Source of the DNA: Chromera velia
Taxonomy: Eukaryota; Sar; Chromeraceae
Assembly: GCA_018398765.1 (NCBI GenBank)
Contig: JAHBMJ010002727.1
Span: 1-32,500, forward strand
Direction of reading: 5' to 3'
Length of the DNA stretch: 32,500 nucleotides
Shown here: positions 10,701 to 23,800 of the stretch, piece by piece
How the letters are laid out: the number at the start of each line of letters is the position of its first letter
Numbering within the stretch: position 1 is the first letter of the stretch
Notes under the pieces: model-generated
What the model saw: the letters and a program-made list of their open reading frames with translations, nothing else
The model's database searches: none
What the model was told of the DNA's origin: nothing
Program-made: the position numbers and the translations under genes

Positions 10701-13530
10701 CAAGGTCAGTGCTGGAGGAGGGGTAGTGTGCTGCAGTCCATCTAGGCACCTTGGGGGGCATACGGGGAGTCGGGGGGAGCGGGCGGGGTGATGATGATGA
10801 GGAAGAGGATGCCGCAGCTGCAGAGGGACTTCGGGGAGATCGTGTGCTTGACCGGTTGCCTCCCTTTGCAGATCTCCCTTTGCCTCCTTTTCCTCCTTTG
10901 AAGGATCCGTCTGCATCGCCATCCACAGACCCCTCTCTTGTCATCTCCCCGTCCTGCTGCGATCTGCCCCCACGGCTCCGTCCCTTACTCCCCGTCCCGC
11001 TTTTGACCACACGCTTCGCTCCCCTCCGGCATGCCACCAGCTCTTTCACTTCTTCGTGAAGAAGGGCTGCGTGTGCTTGGAGGCGCGCACGATCACAGCG
11101 CCGCAGGAGCAGACGTGAACGGGGGCTGAGATTTCGGCACCGTTTGTTGCATGCAGATGCAGATGCGGGACTGTTCTCTTTGACGGCGCGCTCTGCCTCG
11201 CGCAGTATGCGCATCTGTTCTCGGGCAGAGGGGGAGATGGTGACGGAGACAGCTGAGACAGTCTGATTATTCACAGATTCACTGTGTCCCAACCCACCAA
11301 TTGGGTTTTCCATTCCTTTTTCTCCAACGTCTTCCTCTCTTTCATCTTCACTCCCCCCATCCACGTCAAAAAACGTGTGAAGGTTCGTGGGCCCTCTCGC
11401 AACAAGGTCCCACCCTTGCTTGCGTGCCTCCTCCACCGACAGAGGGCAGATCAGAAGGAGGCCCAGAGCATACGCCGCAGTTCCCCTCACACCCAAATTG
11501 GAGGCCTTCAGAGCGGTCCGCACGAGCACTGCAAGCAAAAAAGCAGGCAGCCATCAAGAGACAGCAAAAAAGCTCTTTTTCTTCAATGCAGTACAGACAG
11601 ACAGACAGCCAAGAGCTACCGAAAGCAGGTTAGTTGCCCTAAGTGCCCAGGGAGCACAAGGACCCAGCCAAAAAGGTAGGACGCGGAATGAACATAATGC
11701 AGAAAAAGCCTCTCGTCATTCCACTCCCTTCCTCACTCACCCTCAAGGCCCCCGGATCGGTGGAGTGCCGCCAAGCCGTTGAGAGAAGACCCGAGGTGAC
11801 CCAGACACCAAATGTACGCGCGAGTCTGCATGTGCGGACAAAGGAGGAATGTAGAGACATGCAGACAAACAGAAGGGAAGATATGCCCGCCCGACCCTCT
11901 CAATCCGATTGCACATTCATCAGACAAAGTGTCTCTCTTTCAGTCTACCCATCTTTCCCTGACGCTGATTTTTGGAACCAGGCCAAGTGACGAACAGAGA
12001 GAGCCCGCAATAAGAATGTCGTTTCTGCCTTTTTCTTCCGTTCTTTCTTTCACCAGACCGACCTCCAAGGAGCATATCTCTGCTTCCGAAACCCCCCCTC
12101 CCCCCGGAGTTTCCTGCCGAGCTCCGCTGTCTGCTGGAGGGGGCCCGCCGGTCTTCAGTCTGCTCACGATGGTGGCGATGCAGCCCCGACGCTCGAGGTA
12201 TTCGACGCCTGCATACACACGCACGCACGTACACAGAGGTTTGTTTTTTTTATCACCTTACCTTTTTCTTTTGTCATTTCGGACTGCCGAAAAGAAAAAA
12301 AGCGGCAAAGGAAGACAGACAGTAGAAAGCTGAAAGAGACACCCAGTCGGTCCAGAGAAACGGAACGAGAAGAAAGAAGGCGGAAGTTTCTCTCCAACAA
12401 GGCACAGTTTTCCACGTGCACGCAACGCATGTTAGTCAACAGGGGTGCGGGGGAGCGCAAACCGACCCGCTGTCGTTTGGGCCAAATGAGCGAAGAGGTG
12501 TGGAGGCGCCACCAAGGGCGGTGGGGGCTCAGGTGTGACTTGAACGTCGTGACTGAGCCCCAGGAGATAGATCATCTTCCACTCAGCCCTGCCCCCTGCT
12601 CCTGCGACAGTGGTTGCCCCTTCCAACGTTGACCTCCGGGGAAGGGAGAGAGAAGAGGATGTGGCAGAGTGGGATGGCATCGAAGAGAAGCCTGAAGGGG
12701 GTTGGCTCTCTGAGAGTCTCTCTTTCCCTTCTCCCTCACATCCTTCCTCTCTCTTCCCTGAGGGGAATGCTTGGAGACTTGTGGTGCTCAGCCCCGTCTC
12801 TTGCTGTCCGTGCTGCACCCTGCTTGCCTGGCTGCCCCTGGGCACTTGCTGAGAGGCAGAGCCCTCGTCTGCAAAGATCCAGTGCAACACCCCCCCCGAG
12901 ACCATATCGAAGCAGAAGCTGGTAGACGCCAGAGCGCCCAGGTCAGGGTTATTGGAGAATCTCTCGATCACGCTGTGGGGGGGTCTTCTTGCAAGGTCGC
13001 AGGGCACAGAGGAGGCAGAAATGGACACGCGAGGGTGCTGTCTGCCTCTTTCATCGCAGCCGGTGTTGGGATAGAAGACGTGCCAGAAGGCAGAGGAGGC
13101 CCCAGAAGAGAACACACCATCGGCCGTCAAAAGATCTGCACCAAGTGCGAGACCCACACAAACCCGATAGTCCTGGTAGGACATTAACACTTCTGCAGGG
13201 ACACCACAGAGCTCTGCCCTCGCAGCCTCATCCTCGTGCATCCCCCCTCCTTCCTTCTCCCGTTCCCTCTCATTTGAGTTCTCCCTTCCCCCGGTAGGAG
13301 GACGCTGCAGGTGGTCTGGGTGCCACTTGAAGCCTGGGTCTCTGGTCTGCTTCTGCAGGCGGACCGGCAGGGGAATGCACCAGGGTCCTGTTGGCTGGAG
13401 GTGCATCCCTCCTCTGTTCGATTGCGCTCTGGCGGAAGGCATCACTGCCGGGGAAGTGAACCGCAGGGAGCAGGAGAGGGACAATTCCTTCACCAGCACC
13501 CAGTCGCCCCTGCAAGAGCGAACACACACA

Positions 13531-13580
<50 letters not shown>

Positions 13581-16500
13581 GAGAGAAAGAGAGAGTTTGA
13601 ATATTTGAGCACAGTCGCTTTCAGGTACAGATCTTTGGCTTGAACCTCTGAAGAGAGAGGTGGCATTACTCCAGTCGCTTGAGAAGATACAGACGGAGAG
13701 CAGAAGACCAAAATCGCAGAAGAAAGCAGTGCCAGCGAAGGAAGAAGAGATTCAAATGAAGTGAAAGGCGCAACCCATGCAGTAGATGGACAGACACACT
13801 GACTGACATTCTCGGAAGGGCCTCAATCCGCACAATCATCCTCCAGGGAAGACGACCGCTCAGTTCCAGACGAAGAAAGTCAGACCCACAAGAGCCTGGG
13901 GAAGCAGGAAGAGAGAACTCTCGGGAACTCGCAGCCTGTGCCATGAGACATGCGGGAGAGCACCCCTTCTCTCTCTGCTGCTTCATTCCTCTGTCTACCT
14001 CTCCCTCGTCTTCCTTCGCTGTTCCCGTTAGCTCGGCCACATTTCTGGCATCCCGCACTGCCTGCGCTCCCGGGATGCCCCCGTACTTTCCGAAGCAATC
14101 GAAGTCAGAGACGGACTCCCCGTTTTCGTGGAGGAACGCTCGCACGGCCTCTGCGTTGTTGCGGGATGCAGAAGGAGGGCAACAGTGACTTTCGGGAGTG
14201 TTCTGGTTCTCTTGCACCACCGGGCCCTTGGTGGCAGGGGCCCTGTCTGGAGACGCAGCAACACTCGTGGCAGCTCCCGTGTGTGGAGACACGAGAACCA
14301 GGTCGGCACACGAGGTGCAAGACACACAGAGGTCAAGGGTCGAATCAGTTGTCACCGACTCCCCTCCCCTCAGAAACGCAGCACGGGGAAGGCACACAGG
14401 ACGGCACTTGGGACCAGCGGCCCCCCAGTGGTCTTCTTTTTCTGGGCCTTCCTCGTCCTCCTCCTCCTCCTCTTCCTCTGGAGTCCCCTCTCCAACTGCA
14501 ACTGCCCCTTCTCGATTGGCAGCCTTGCTCCCCTGCCCCTTTGCTCGTAAACCCTCCCCTGATCTCTTGAAGAACAGCTGCACACAGGAAGAGAAAGCGG
14601 GCCGAGGTATACACATATTGAAAGTCTACAAATCACTAAACCTCCCTGGCGTGTGCGTGTGGGCTTATATGTCTCTGTCTAGGCCGCTCTATGCCTCTTT
14701 CTCTCGCATATCTGTTGCTCTCTCACAACCTAAAATTCGCTCTCCCTCAATCTACCAACATGACAAGCCGTCCTCTCCCTTCCTCTGTGCGTGTGTGTTT
14801 GTGTGCGAGAGAAGACGAGGCCATCCTCATAAGAGCGGTTCTTGACAGCGGAGAGCCTTTCTTCCTCTTCATTTCAGCGCTTCATCCTCCCACCGTGGAC
14901 ACGCACCGCCTGGCCGACCTGAAGAAATTCGGCATCCACTTCTCTGACATAGTGGAAAGCCCCGCTCCTCATGAACGAATCAATCTCTCTGATCAGCCAC
15001 CCCCCCTCTGTGAGAGCCAGGACTCCCTTAGACGTCTGCAGACAGGCGGCCTTCAGAGACCGGGGCCATTCGTGCCGGCACAACCACGGCTTCCTGTTCG
15101 TCGGGTCACGCCATACCGCACCCTGTGGCATCCCGAGTGCGGCCGCCTCCCTCTGCATGGCATCTCCCCACACATCCAAGAGGGACTGTGCCACCTCTGC
15201 TCCCCCTGCAGAAGCCATGTGCTCCAGAACGTCCATGCACGAATTCCACAGAGCGACGTCGGAACGTGCAGCGAGCACCGTGCTAATGGGAAGAGCGAAA
15301 GGGTTCTCGAACAACACGCCCTGAGCAGCCAGGACGGGAGAAGAAAGAAGCAAGTTCACCCCACACTTGACAGTCTCGGAAAGTGCCCACCTCCACACCG
15401 AGAAAGAGGCCTCGGGGGTGTGCGTGTCGGTCCGACTACCGCTGTCAGGAGGGGAATCGGGGGGGAGAGATCGTGGATCCACAGGCGGCAGAATGTTATC
15501 GCTTGTCGGAACAGTTTTGGGGGGAAAGGAGGAAGCTGCAGGTGCAGTCTCTGTCGTCCATTTCCTCACAGACGTGGCTACTTCTGCTGGCTCCTGGTTG
15601 ACGCTTTCCTTCTCTTCAAACACAACGGCACCGAACGGCTCGTGTGCTGCAGGGGCAAACGGCCCCCCCATCTCGCAGAGGCGGGCAGGGACAGAGGCAG
15701 CAGCACCAGGAGGACCCCACATGGACAGGGGGCTCTGTTGCTGCATCAGCTGTTGCTGTTGTTGTACTTGGAGGGAGGAGGGGGGAGAACCTCTTTGGAG
15801 ACGGCTGAATGGAGGGGCAGGAGACGGAGACGAGGGGGTGCCGCCAGACACAGATGCCCCCGACACAGCGGCTGCTGCACCCATGCACTCCAACGCCACC
15901 CCAGGAAGAGGCCTCAGGTCGGAGGGCAATCCTCCGACACCAGAAGCGTCTCCGTCTACACTTGGGACGGGAAGGTTTTCATAGGGGGGAGAGAGGCCTC
16001 CCCAGGGACCAGGTACACCCTCAGTCCCTCTGCGGTTTCTGTCCCATAGGGTCGCGGGTGAGGGCGCGCCCAGGTCGCCACTCGCCAGACGGGACCGGCT
16101 CCCGTGAGTATGGGCACGAGAAATTCCACGGGCGACGCCAGGGGCGACACCGGACGTGGACAGGGGTGTCCCCACACCCCCTGCACCACTCAATTCACGC
16201 CCGCCAGGTTGATTCAAAGCACTGCCCGCAGGACTGTTAAACATTGTGCCGCTGCTGACAGTCGGCAGCCCTGCCCCACTTCCTCTGTCGGGGCCAGCGG
16301 ATGTGCCGCCCGTCTGTTGCCCTTGTGGTAGTGCTCTCTGAAGTTTGTCTGGAAGGAGGTTGGTGGTGTGGAAGAGTAGACGGAAGTGCCTCAAGCAGGC
16401 GATGCGAAGGGCCGGGCTTCCCTTGGCAAAGACCTTCTCGATGAGTTGCCTGTGGTTGGCAGACTGCAACGACAGATGAGGGATCAGTGCGGCCATGGCG

Positions 16501-19500
16501 GGGTCTCCTCTCTGGTGTTCGACCAATCGAAGGAGCAGATCGGGAATCTTGCTGGAAGTCAGAAGCTCCTGACCTGAGGGATGAGAGGACAACACACCCA
16601 GAAGGGCAACCCACTCACGTGCCAAATATTGACCCCCTCCGAGGAAATCGGAAAGCGATCGGCGGGATCCTTCGGGTGCTGCTGCTGCCGTCGGACTGTT
16701 CGGCACGGGATCTGTGTCAGTGGGTCCCGGCATGCCGCCACTGTTTGCCGGGATCGTCTGGGCCCCTGAGAGGACGTACACCGTCTGGAGGGGGAAAACG
16801 GTTTCATCCCGAACTCCGAAAGGAGTGCAGTAGGGCGGTTGGAAGAGAGCACTTCCCAGAGGGCGGGAAAGAGGGGAGCGTGGGTGTGCCAACATCTTCA
16901 GGGGTGACGGGCCCCTGCCGAGATAAGAGGCTAGCTCGGCCCTTTTCTTCGCAACCCGGGCCAGATGATAGAGAGACGGGGACCGACCCACCCCCTTGAG
17001 AATTGCATCCAGAGAAGCAGAGGACGAAGAGGAAATTCGAGAGCGGTTCTGCCCAGAGAACGCTCCCCCTCTCCCATCTCTCTCATCTTTTTCTCTCCTC
17101 ATACGCTCACGGTCACTCTCACGCAACAGGTTCTTTCCGTGCACCCCACCCCCTCCCGACTGCCATTGAAGCAGACTCTGCATGTCGGGCCCTTCCGAGC
17201 TAGACCGTTCCCGCCCACTCCGAGGAAAAACCCCTGCCCCGCCTCCCGAAACCGCCCCCCCGTCTCCAGACGCAGGCCCGAAAGCAAAGCTCCCGTCGGC
17301 CCCAGGACCGCTCTCTGCCGGCTTCGGCACGAGCACCGCACTTGTCTGGATGCGTCGCAGCCCCCCCCGACTTGACGCACGCGCAGCCCCCCGCGCAAAT
17401 CCTTGCATCGCTGCCACCGCAGAAGGTGTGCCAAATTCCAGTAAGTGACGGTGATCAGCCCCAAACAACTCCGCACTCATAAGAGGGGGCAACTCGTCAA
17501 TGTCAGTTGGGGGGGGACGCGACAGGCCATACTCCGGGGTGCCTGATAAGGTTTGACTGGCAGCGGCTTGAGACGGAATGGGCGTTGCGGCAGATGGAGA
17601 CGAAATGAGTCTGTTCACGTAGCTTGCACCCAGACCCGAGTGCCCTTCTTCCCCCCTTTCTCTTTCTCTTTCTCTCTCTCTACTGGCTGCTTCGAAACCG
17701 GCAGCGTCGGCCCCTCTGGTCTCTTCCGCACGGAGACATTCTTCAAGAAGAAGCTCCGCAAGGTCATCAAGCAAGGACTCTCTCCTTTCCATGAAAAACG
17801 AAAAATGTGCAGGTGCGATTAGTTTGCTTCCCTCTGGGTGGTGCAAGAGGAGACCGAACAAAGCGATGCACGCCCGAAGCACCACCAGGTTGGAGGTCGT
17901 CCAGGCCAAAGAAAGAAAGAACGACGAGTTGCGAGGTGAAAAAAATCTGCACACAAGAAGGGAAGGGAAAGATGTGCGGGCGACTTTACACCCCTGACGA
18001 TGTCACAGAACAAGAAACCTAAATACACACTTCTCCCCAGACCACACTAGGCGGGCAGAGCAAAGGGGAAACGAGTTGAGGAGACGCCAAAGGAATGTGG
18101 AAGCTGCCCAATTCGATAAGAAAAAATGACAGTGACAGCCATCTCCTCGAAGCCTCTCTGAACCAAGGACGGTTGACGGCTCGCTTGTATCCCGGCCTCC
18201 ACTCGCCCCTTTTTCGAACTGACTTAATAATTCGTCGCAGAAAAATGCGTCTGTTTTTCTCCGTCAAGTTCCGCACAGACTGGAGAGGCCCAGAGACCAC
18301 CATCAAGATCACGTTCCAATTCCTGCAGGTAGGCACAAACGAAGAAGACATACTTCAAGAGAAGCTCCCTAAAGGTTGCTGATTCTTCGACTGACTTTTC
18401 GACGGAGAAGATCTTCCCTTTCCTTTATCCTTTCAACTTTCAGCAGAAAAACAACAGCAGGGAACGAAGGGAATGCCGTACTCAAAGCAACACAGGAGGG
18501 AAATTAAGCAGAAGCACCGACTAACCAACCATCTTCCAGGTTCGGCGCTCTGTTCGAGCACCCCTGACAATTTCATCAACTCAACCATGTCTGCCCCAGG
18601 GTGACGCAGTCGAAACGAAGGCTGGGCTCTCGACAACTTTTCTCCGACCTGCATCTCTCTCAATACGCACACACACGCGCACACACAGAGAGGGAGAAAA
18701 GAAAACAGGCGCCCTCATAAAAAGAGAAAAAGGAACGTACAAAAGCACAAACACATGGAAAGCAAAACAAAAGAGAGCGGAGCATAAGGCCAGAAGACGG
18801 GCAGATAGATATAGATGTATGTTTCCAGCCAGACCGCCAAAGAGATACTGCGAGAAGGGGACTGAGTCAAAGCGACATGCTTGAAGGAAAAGAAAACAGA
18901 ATAATTTGATACAGCTGCCCAATGAACCAACCGACCGACCTGTCCCTCCAAAAGGTGGGGGTTCGAGGCTGCTTGCAGCGACTTCTGCACTGCGTCTGCT
19001 GCGTCTGCGTAGAAGAGTGCGGGGAGGAGGCCCGACCGCGGCACACGAGAAAAAGAGGGACCCAGCGCAAAAGGGCTGTCTGCTTCTGTGCCTGTGCCGG
19101 GGTCCTGTGGGCCCTCCCTCGTTGTCACAAGGGAGGCTGGCGGAAGGTGATGCATGAGCCCCGCTGCAGAAAGAAAGAAAGAAACAAAGAAAAAACAACC
19201 AAGCACAGATTCTGCTCACTTACAGCCATAAAGACGCATTCTTATTTTTGAAGCAGGTACGGGGCAGTCGGGAAAACAACGAAGGCAGCTGCGGCCCTTC
19301 TCCACAAAAAGCCTGTTTGTTTCAGAACAAAGGAGAGACAGTCTGGCGGACAGCCAAGTCAAGCAGAGACCATTTGAGTGTTTCATCTTTCCTCACTTGT
19401 GTGCCTGTGTATGGGAAGGGCAGCGAAAGGCTTGGTTTGAAAGCGAGGGTGGAGAGGTCTACAGGAGTCCCTCCGGCAAAGATTGTCTGACTGTTTCACT

Positions 19501-20855
19501 GACCATTCGGAAATCCGAGCGGCAACTGAAATGAATGCAACTCCGGCTGCATATGCGATGGCAAAACACTTCCTCCTGCGTGCTGCAACAACAGCAAAAC
19601 TCTCCAGGCCTTCTTTCCATTTTCGTTCAAATCTTCCAGTTCCTGATCCCCCCTCGGAACTCCATCTTTCCCCTTGCCCACGCCTGCCACCGGGGCATCC
19701 TCAGGGTTCGTCCTCTTAAGGACCCTTTTTTCCCACAACCCTCTCCATATGCCCCGGCAGAGGGTTGTCAGCTTTGTGTGAAGACCGAGACGAAGTAGAG
19801 TCCGAATCAGAAGGGCAGAGTAAACAGAGCCAATCTCAGCAGAAGGAGCCGTCCGCCAACAGAACAAGCCACACACACACGTACTTCCCTCACCACCACT
19901 ACCACTACCAGCACGTCCGCATGACAAGCAAGCGCCCCGCTGGTGAACCGAAAGACCTCTACCAACTTGCACACTACTACGCATACCTTGCTCACCCCCC
20001 ACACCAACTGCACCTACCACCGCTCCTTGACTACCTCCACCCCAGTTTCCTTGCTGGTGCATCTTTCCACGTTGCTGTTCACTTGCATACTCAGTAGAAT
20101 GAAGCAAAGGAAGAGACGCAGATGACTCTCGCGTCACAGCCAACCCCCCCATGCTATTGCTTCCAGTTCCTGCCGACTGAATTTCTCTTTCCCCCTGTCG
20201 GCCTCTGACACCATCCCCCTCCTCAATCCGCCCTCTGCTACCGTTACGAGCCATCCCCCGGATGCCGGGGTCCTGCTCTCGGGGCATGTCAGGAGACACA
20301 GCGGCTCCTGTCCGCACACCCCATGAGGGGCCCCGGCATGCCCCCGTGACTCCGGGAGGGGGCACCTCCCCACGTACAAGGGCTGCCACAGCAGCACTGG
20401 CACTTTGTGCTGGCCTCTCTGTCCCATGCCTGGTGCCATTCAGAGCCGGCGAGCGGGAGGAAAACGCAGGAGGAGGTCCTGCATGGGAAGGGTGGTCCTG
20501 AATGTCCGAGGGGGACTCGCCTGACGTCCCTCCCAGGACCCCCCCTCCCCTTTCTCCTTCTCCTTCCCCTGCTCCTAGTACCAGTTTTGCAGCTGCCGAC
20601 CTTCTACTCGATTCATCAGGCAACCCCCCTCCCGACAGCTCAGGACCAGCCAGAAAGTCCCGACCTTGGTGCTCCCCTCCTCTTCCCCGCCTCCGGTTTC
20701 CGCTGCCCAGAACTGCACCGATTGATTGTATACACACAAAAAGTGAGCAAAATGTAGACGAGCGAATGCCAAGAAAATCGCTAGCAAGCCTGTCAACAAA
20801 AGCACAGGAAAATGAAGATGCAGCCACGCGAGCAGACACCCTCCGTTCCTCAGCA

Positions 20856-20893
<38 letters not shown>

Positions 20894-23800
20894 TATATGT
20901 TTCTTCTTCTCCCTTCTTTTCTTCATGAACACAACAGACAAAAAGAAAGAAAGACAGACAGACAGACAGACAGACTATATGTTTCTTCTTCTTCTCCCTC
21001 CTTTTCTTCATGAACACAACAGACACAAGGCTATATGTTTCTTCTACTCTCTCCAGACAGACAGACAGACTGACTGACTGACAGCTTCCAGAGTCCAATC
21101 TGGAGACGTCCAAAAATTCCTCCACAGTCAGGTAGCTCTTCGTACTGCACGCGTCTGAGGGTCCCAGACGTCGTGGGACTGCTGCAGAGGAAGAGGGAGC
21201 CTCTCCCGACAGCAGCTGCAGGACATGCACGCGGAAGGCAGGTAGGGAAGGAGGGAAAGTGCAAACAAAATACGAATGGGCGGATGAATGAGCAACTCCG
21301 TTGAAGGTAACACAATTGATTGCAGTCAGGAGAAAGGGGTCAGTTCAGAAGAAAATTGCAAGCCAGCTGAGACACTCTCTACTTCAAAAAGAGACTGAAA
21401 GGAACAAATCGATGGCCCAGATGAATTGCGTCTCTCTGCGCAGCTCTCTCGATTTCATTCCCCCTCGAGCAGTAATAAGTGGGAGGCAGCGATGCACGCA
21501 CAACCAGGCAGGCACGCAGGCATTCGTGGAAAAGTGGAAGGGTGAGAGGCTTGTCATGAGCCCTATCTAGGCAGACAGGCAACGAGACAGACAAACCCTG
21601 TTTGGTTCTTGCGCACTCTCCTCGGACCTCAATCTGAATCTCCCTCTACCTCCTTCTCCTTCTGCCGTCGCCCCACCACCCTCAATAAGACAAGCACCAC
21701 TCATTCCGTCTCTTGGAGGAGAGACTCTTTCTGAAGCCCCTCTCCCTCTTCGGTCCTCTTCTGCTGCTGCTGTGAAAGCGGCAGCAGCCGATGAAGAGGA
21801 CGACGAAGCTGCAGCACGCCCACTGTTCTCTTGGAACGATCTGCTCCCCCCCTCCCTCGACCTCCCTCGTTGTCCTGCATCTGCCTCTGCCTCATCGCCT
21901 TCCCCCCTGCCCCCATCTTCAGATCCCGGGGACCCCCCAATATCCCACGACACGGTTCTCTTCCTGCGAGGAACTCCCACCGTTGTTGTGTCGTGAAAGA
22001 CAAGAAGATGCTGCGATCCCCGGGAAGGCGGCGGCACGATTGCGGGGGCAGGGTGGTCGGATGATCCCCCGGCTGGGGCCGTTTGTGGGTGGGTGGTAAC
22101 TCCTGTCTCCTCAATGGGTTCGTTGACTTCGGGAAAATCCTCCTGAGCGGACTGTTGCCGAGAGTAAGAAAATTGATACGCAGGGGGAGTGGGAATCAAA
22201 TGATCCCTGTCCCCCCCCGCAAATCCGGTAACAGTCGTCAGGCCCTTCGCCAAAGATGCGGACCCAGGGGTAGCAGGAGAACCCAAAGACGGCCCTATAG
22301 ATGCATCTGCAGAGTATATGCGTCCCCGCTTCTCTGCGTCCAGTCCTCGATCCCCCCCTCGCCTGTATCCTTCCTTCTGAAATCTCTCTTCTGGACTAAA
22401 CACAAACCCGTACCCCCCAAGCCCAAGTCCCTCATGCTCATGCTGGGGTTGCATTTCCATCTCAATCTCCCTTCGAGGCCCTGATCTGGCCACACTAGCG
22501 CTGGTTGCTCGGCGAAAAGACGGGCGACTCCCCGACACCTCAGCTCTCAGCAAGGCCTGGGGAGGGAAAGCGAGGGGGCCCATCTCTCGTTGAAGGGCCC
22601 TGGATCGAAACAAAAAGGGGGGCCCTCCAGCTTCAAGGACCCCGGCATCTTGTTCGTCTCTCTCTTTTTCTGCCTCTGCTTTTTCCTTCAGGCGCTTGTC
22701 CGTTTCCAACTCAGAAATCCAACGAGATGCGTCCTTTGCATACCTACGGGAGTAACGACGGGAGAAAAAAGGCAAGAGGGTGAGACCGTAGCAGCAAGGT
22801 AGGAAGAGGAAGATGGAGGGGAAATTGGTGTATGAGTAATTCTTTCCTTGCACTTCCACTGAGAGAGGTCGACCTTTCTCCTCAAATTGTCGGTAAAAAA
22901 AAAAGAGCGCGTGCAACCGCACCAACAGAATGTCAACGGAAGGGAACCAAATCCACATCCCAACCGACCAATCGAAATTAAATTCTGCAATCCTGCCCAC
23001 CTATCCATTCAAAAGAAGGAAAGTGTTCAACAAAGGCCAAAAAGAGTAACAAGGCAGAAATCGACCGAATTGCTCATGTGTGCAGTTGGGCAGGTCAGTG
23101 AAACGAATCTTTTCCTTCCAGATCGGCGATCGACCCCACCCACCCACCTCGCTTTCTCCTGTGCAGCTGCGGGTGCGACCCCGACGGCAATAGCGAAGTC
23201 CAGGAGGTCTTTGAAGAAGTCGAGGGTAGCGGAGGTGCAGGCTGAGGGAAGGGGAACTGCGAGTCCCCCAACCAACGCATTCATTCCTGCAATCATGCAC
23301 AAACGTCAGCAACAGATTGTTTCGGCAGTGTACACACAGGCGAGCAGGATCATCCATCTATCTGTCTTTCTCTAAAGGCAGAGCGAAACGCGAATGTTTA
23401 AACGGAGTGAATACACGTCGGGCAGACAGCAGAACGCCTCAACACAGCACGCAGCATTTGCGAGTTCGTTGAGACATAAGAAATTGATTGACATGGGAGC
23501 TCTGCATGAAGAGACGAAGATCTATCCTGACAAAAGGTGTGACACAAACAAGGAGTTAACACAGGTAGCAGCACAAACCTGACAGAAAAAACTTTCAAAA
23601 AACAAAAGCCCACCTGTCGAACTCGATGCGAGGCCTACGAGACCAGCGATATGCTTGGCCATTGCCTCCAGACTGGCACGCGCACTCCGGAGACGCTTCT
23701 CGGCCGCAGTTAGCCGTCTCCCCTTCCTCTCTGTCGCCTGCGCCTGCACAACTGCCCCACCCTGTGCTCCAGCTGGTGCATCAGCTGCTGCCGCCATGTC

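Noticed and set aside
7794-11059. Many plus-strand frames of 80-240 codons
   Set aside because: All are shadows of RICTOR exon 15, a GC-rich low-complexity exon in which antisense stops are rare.
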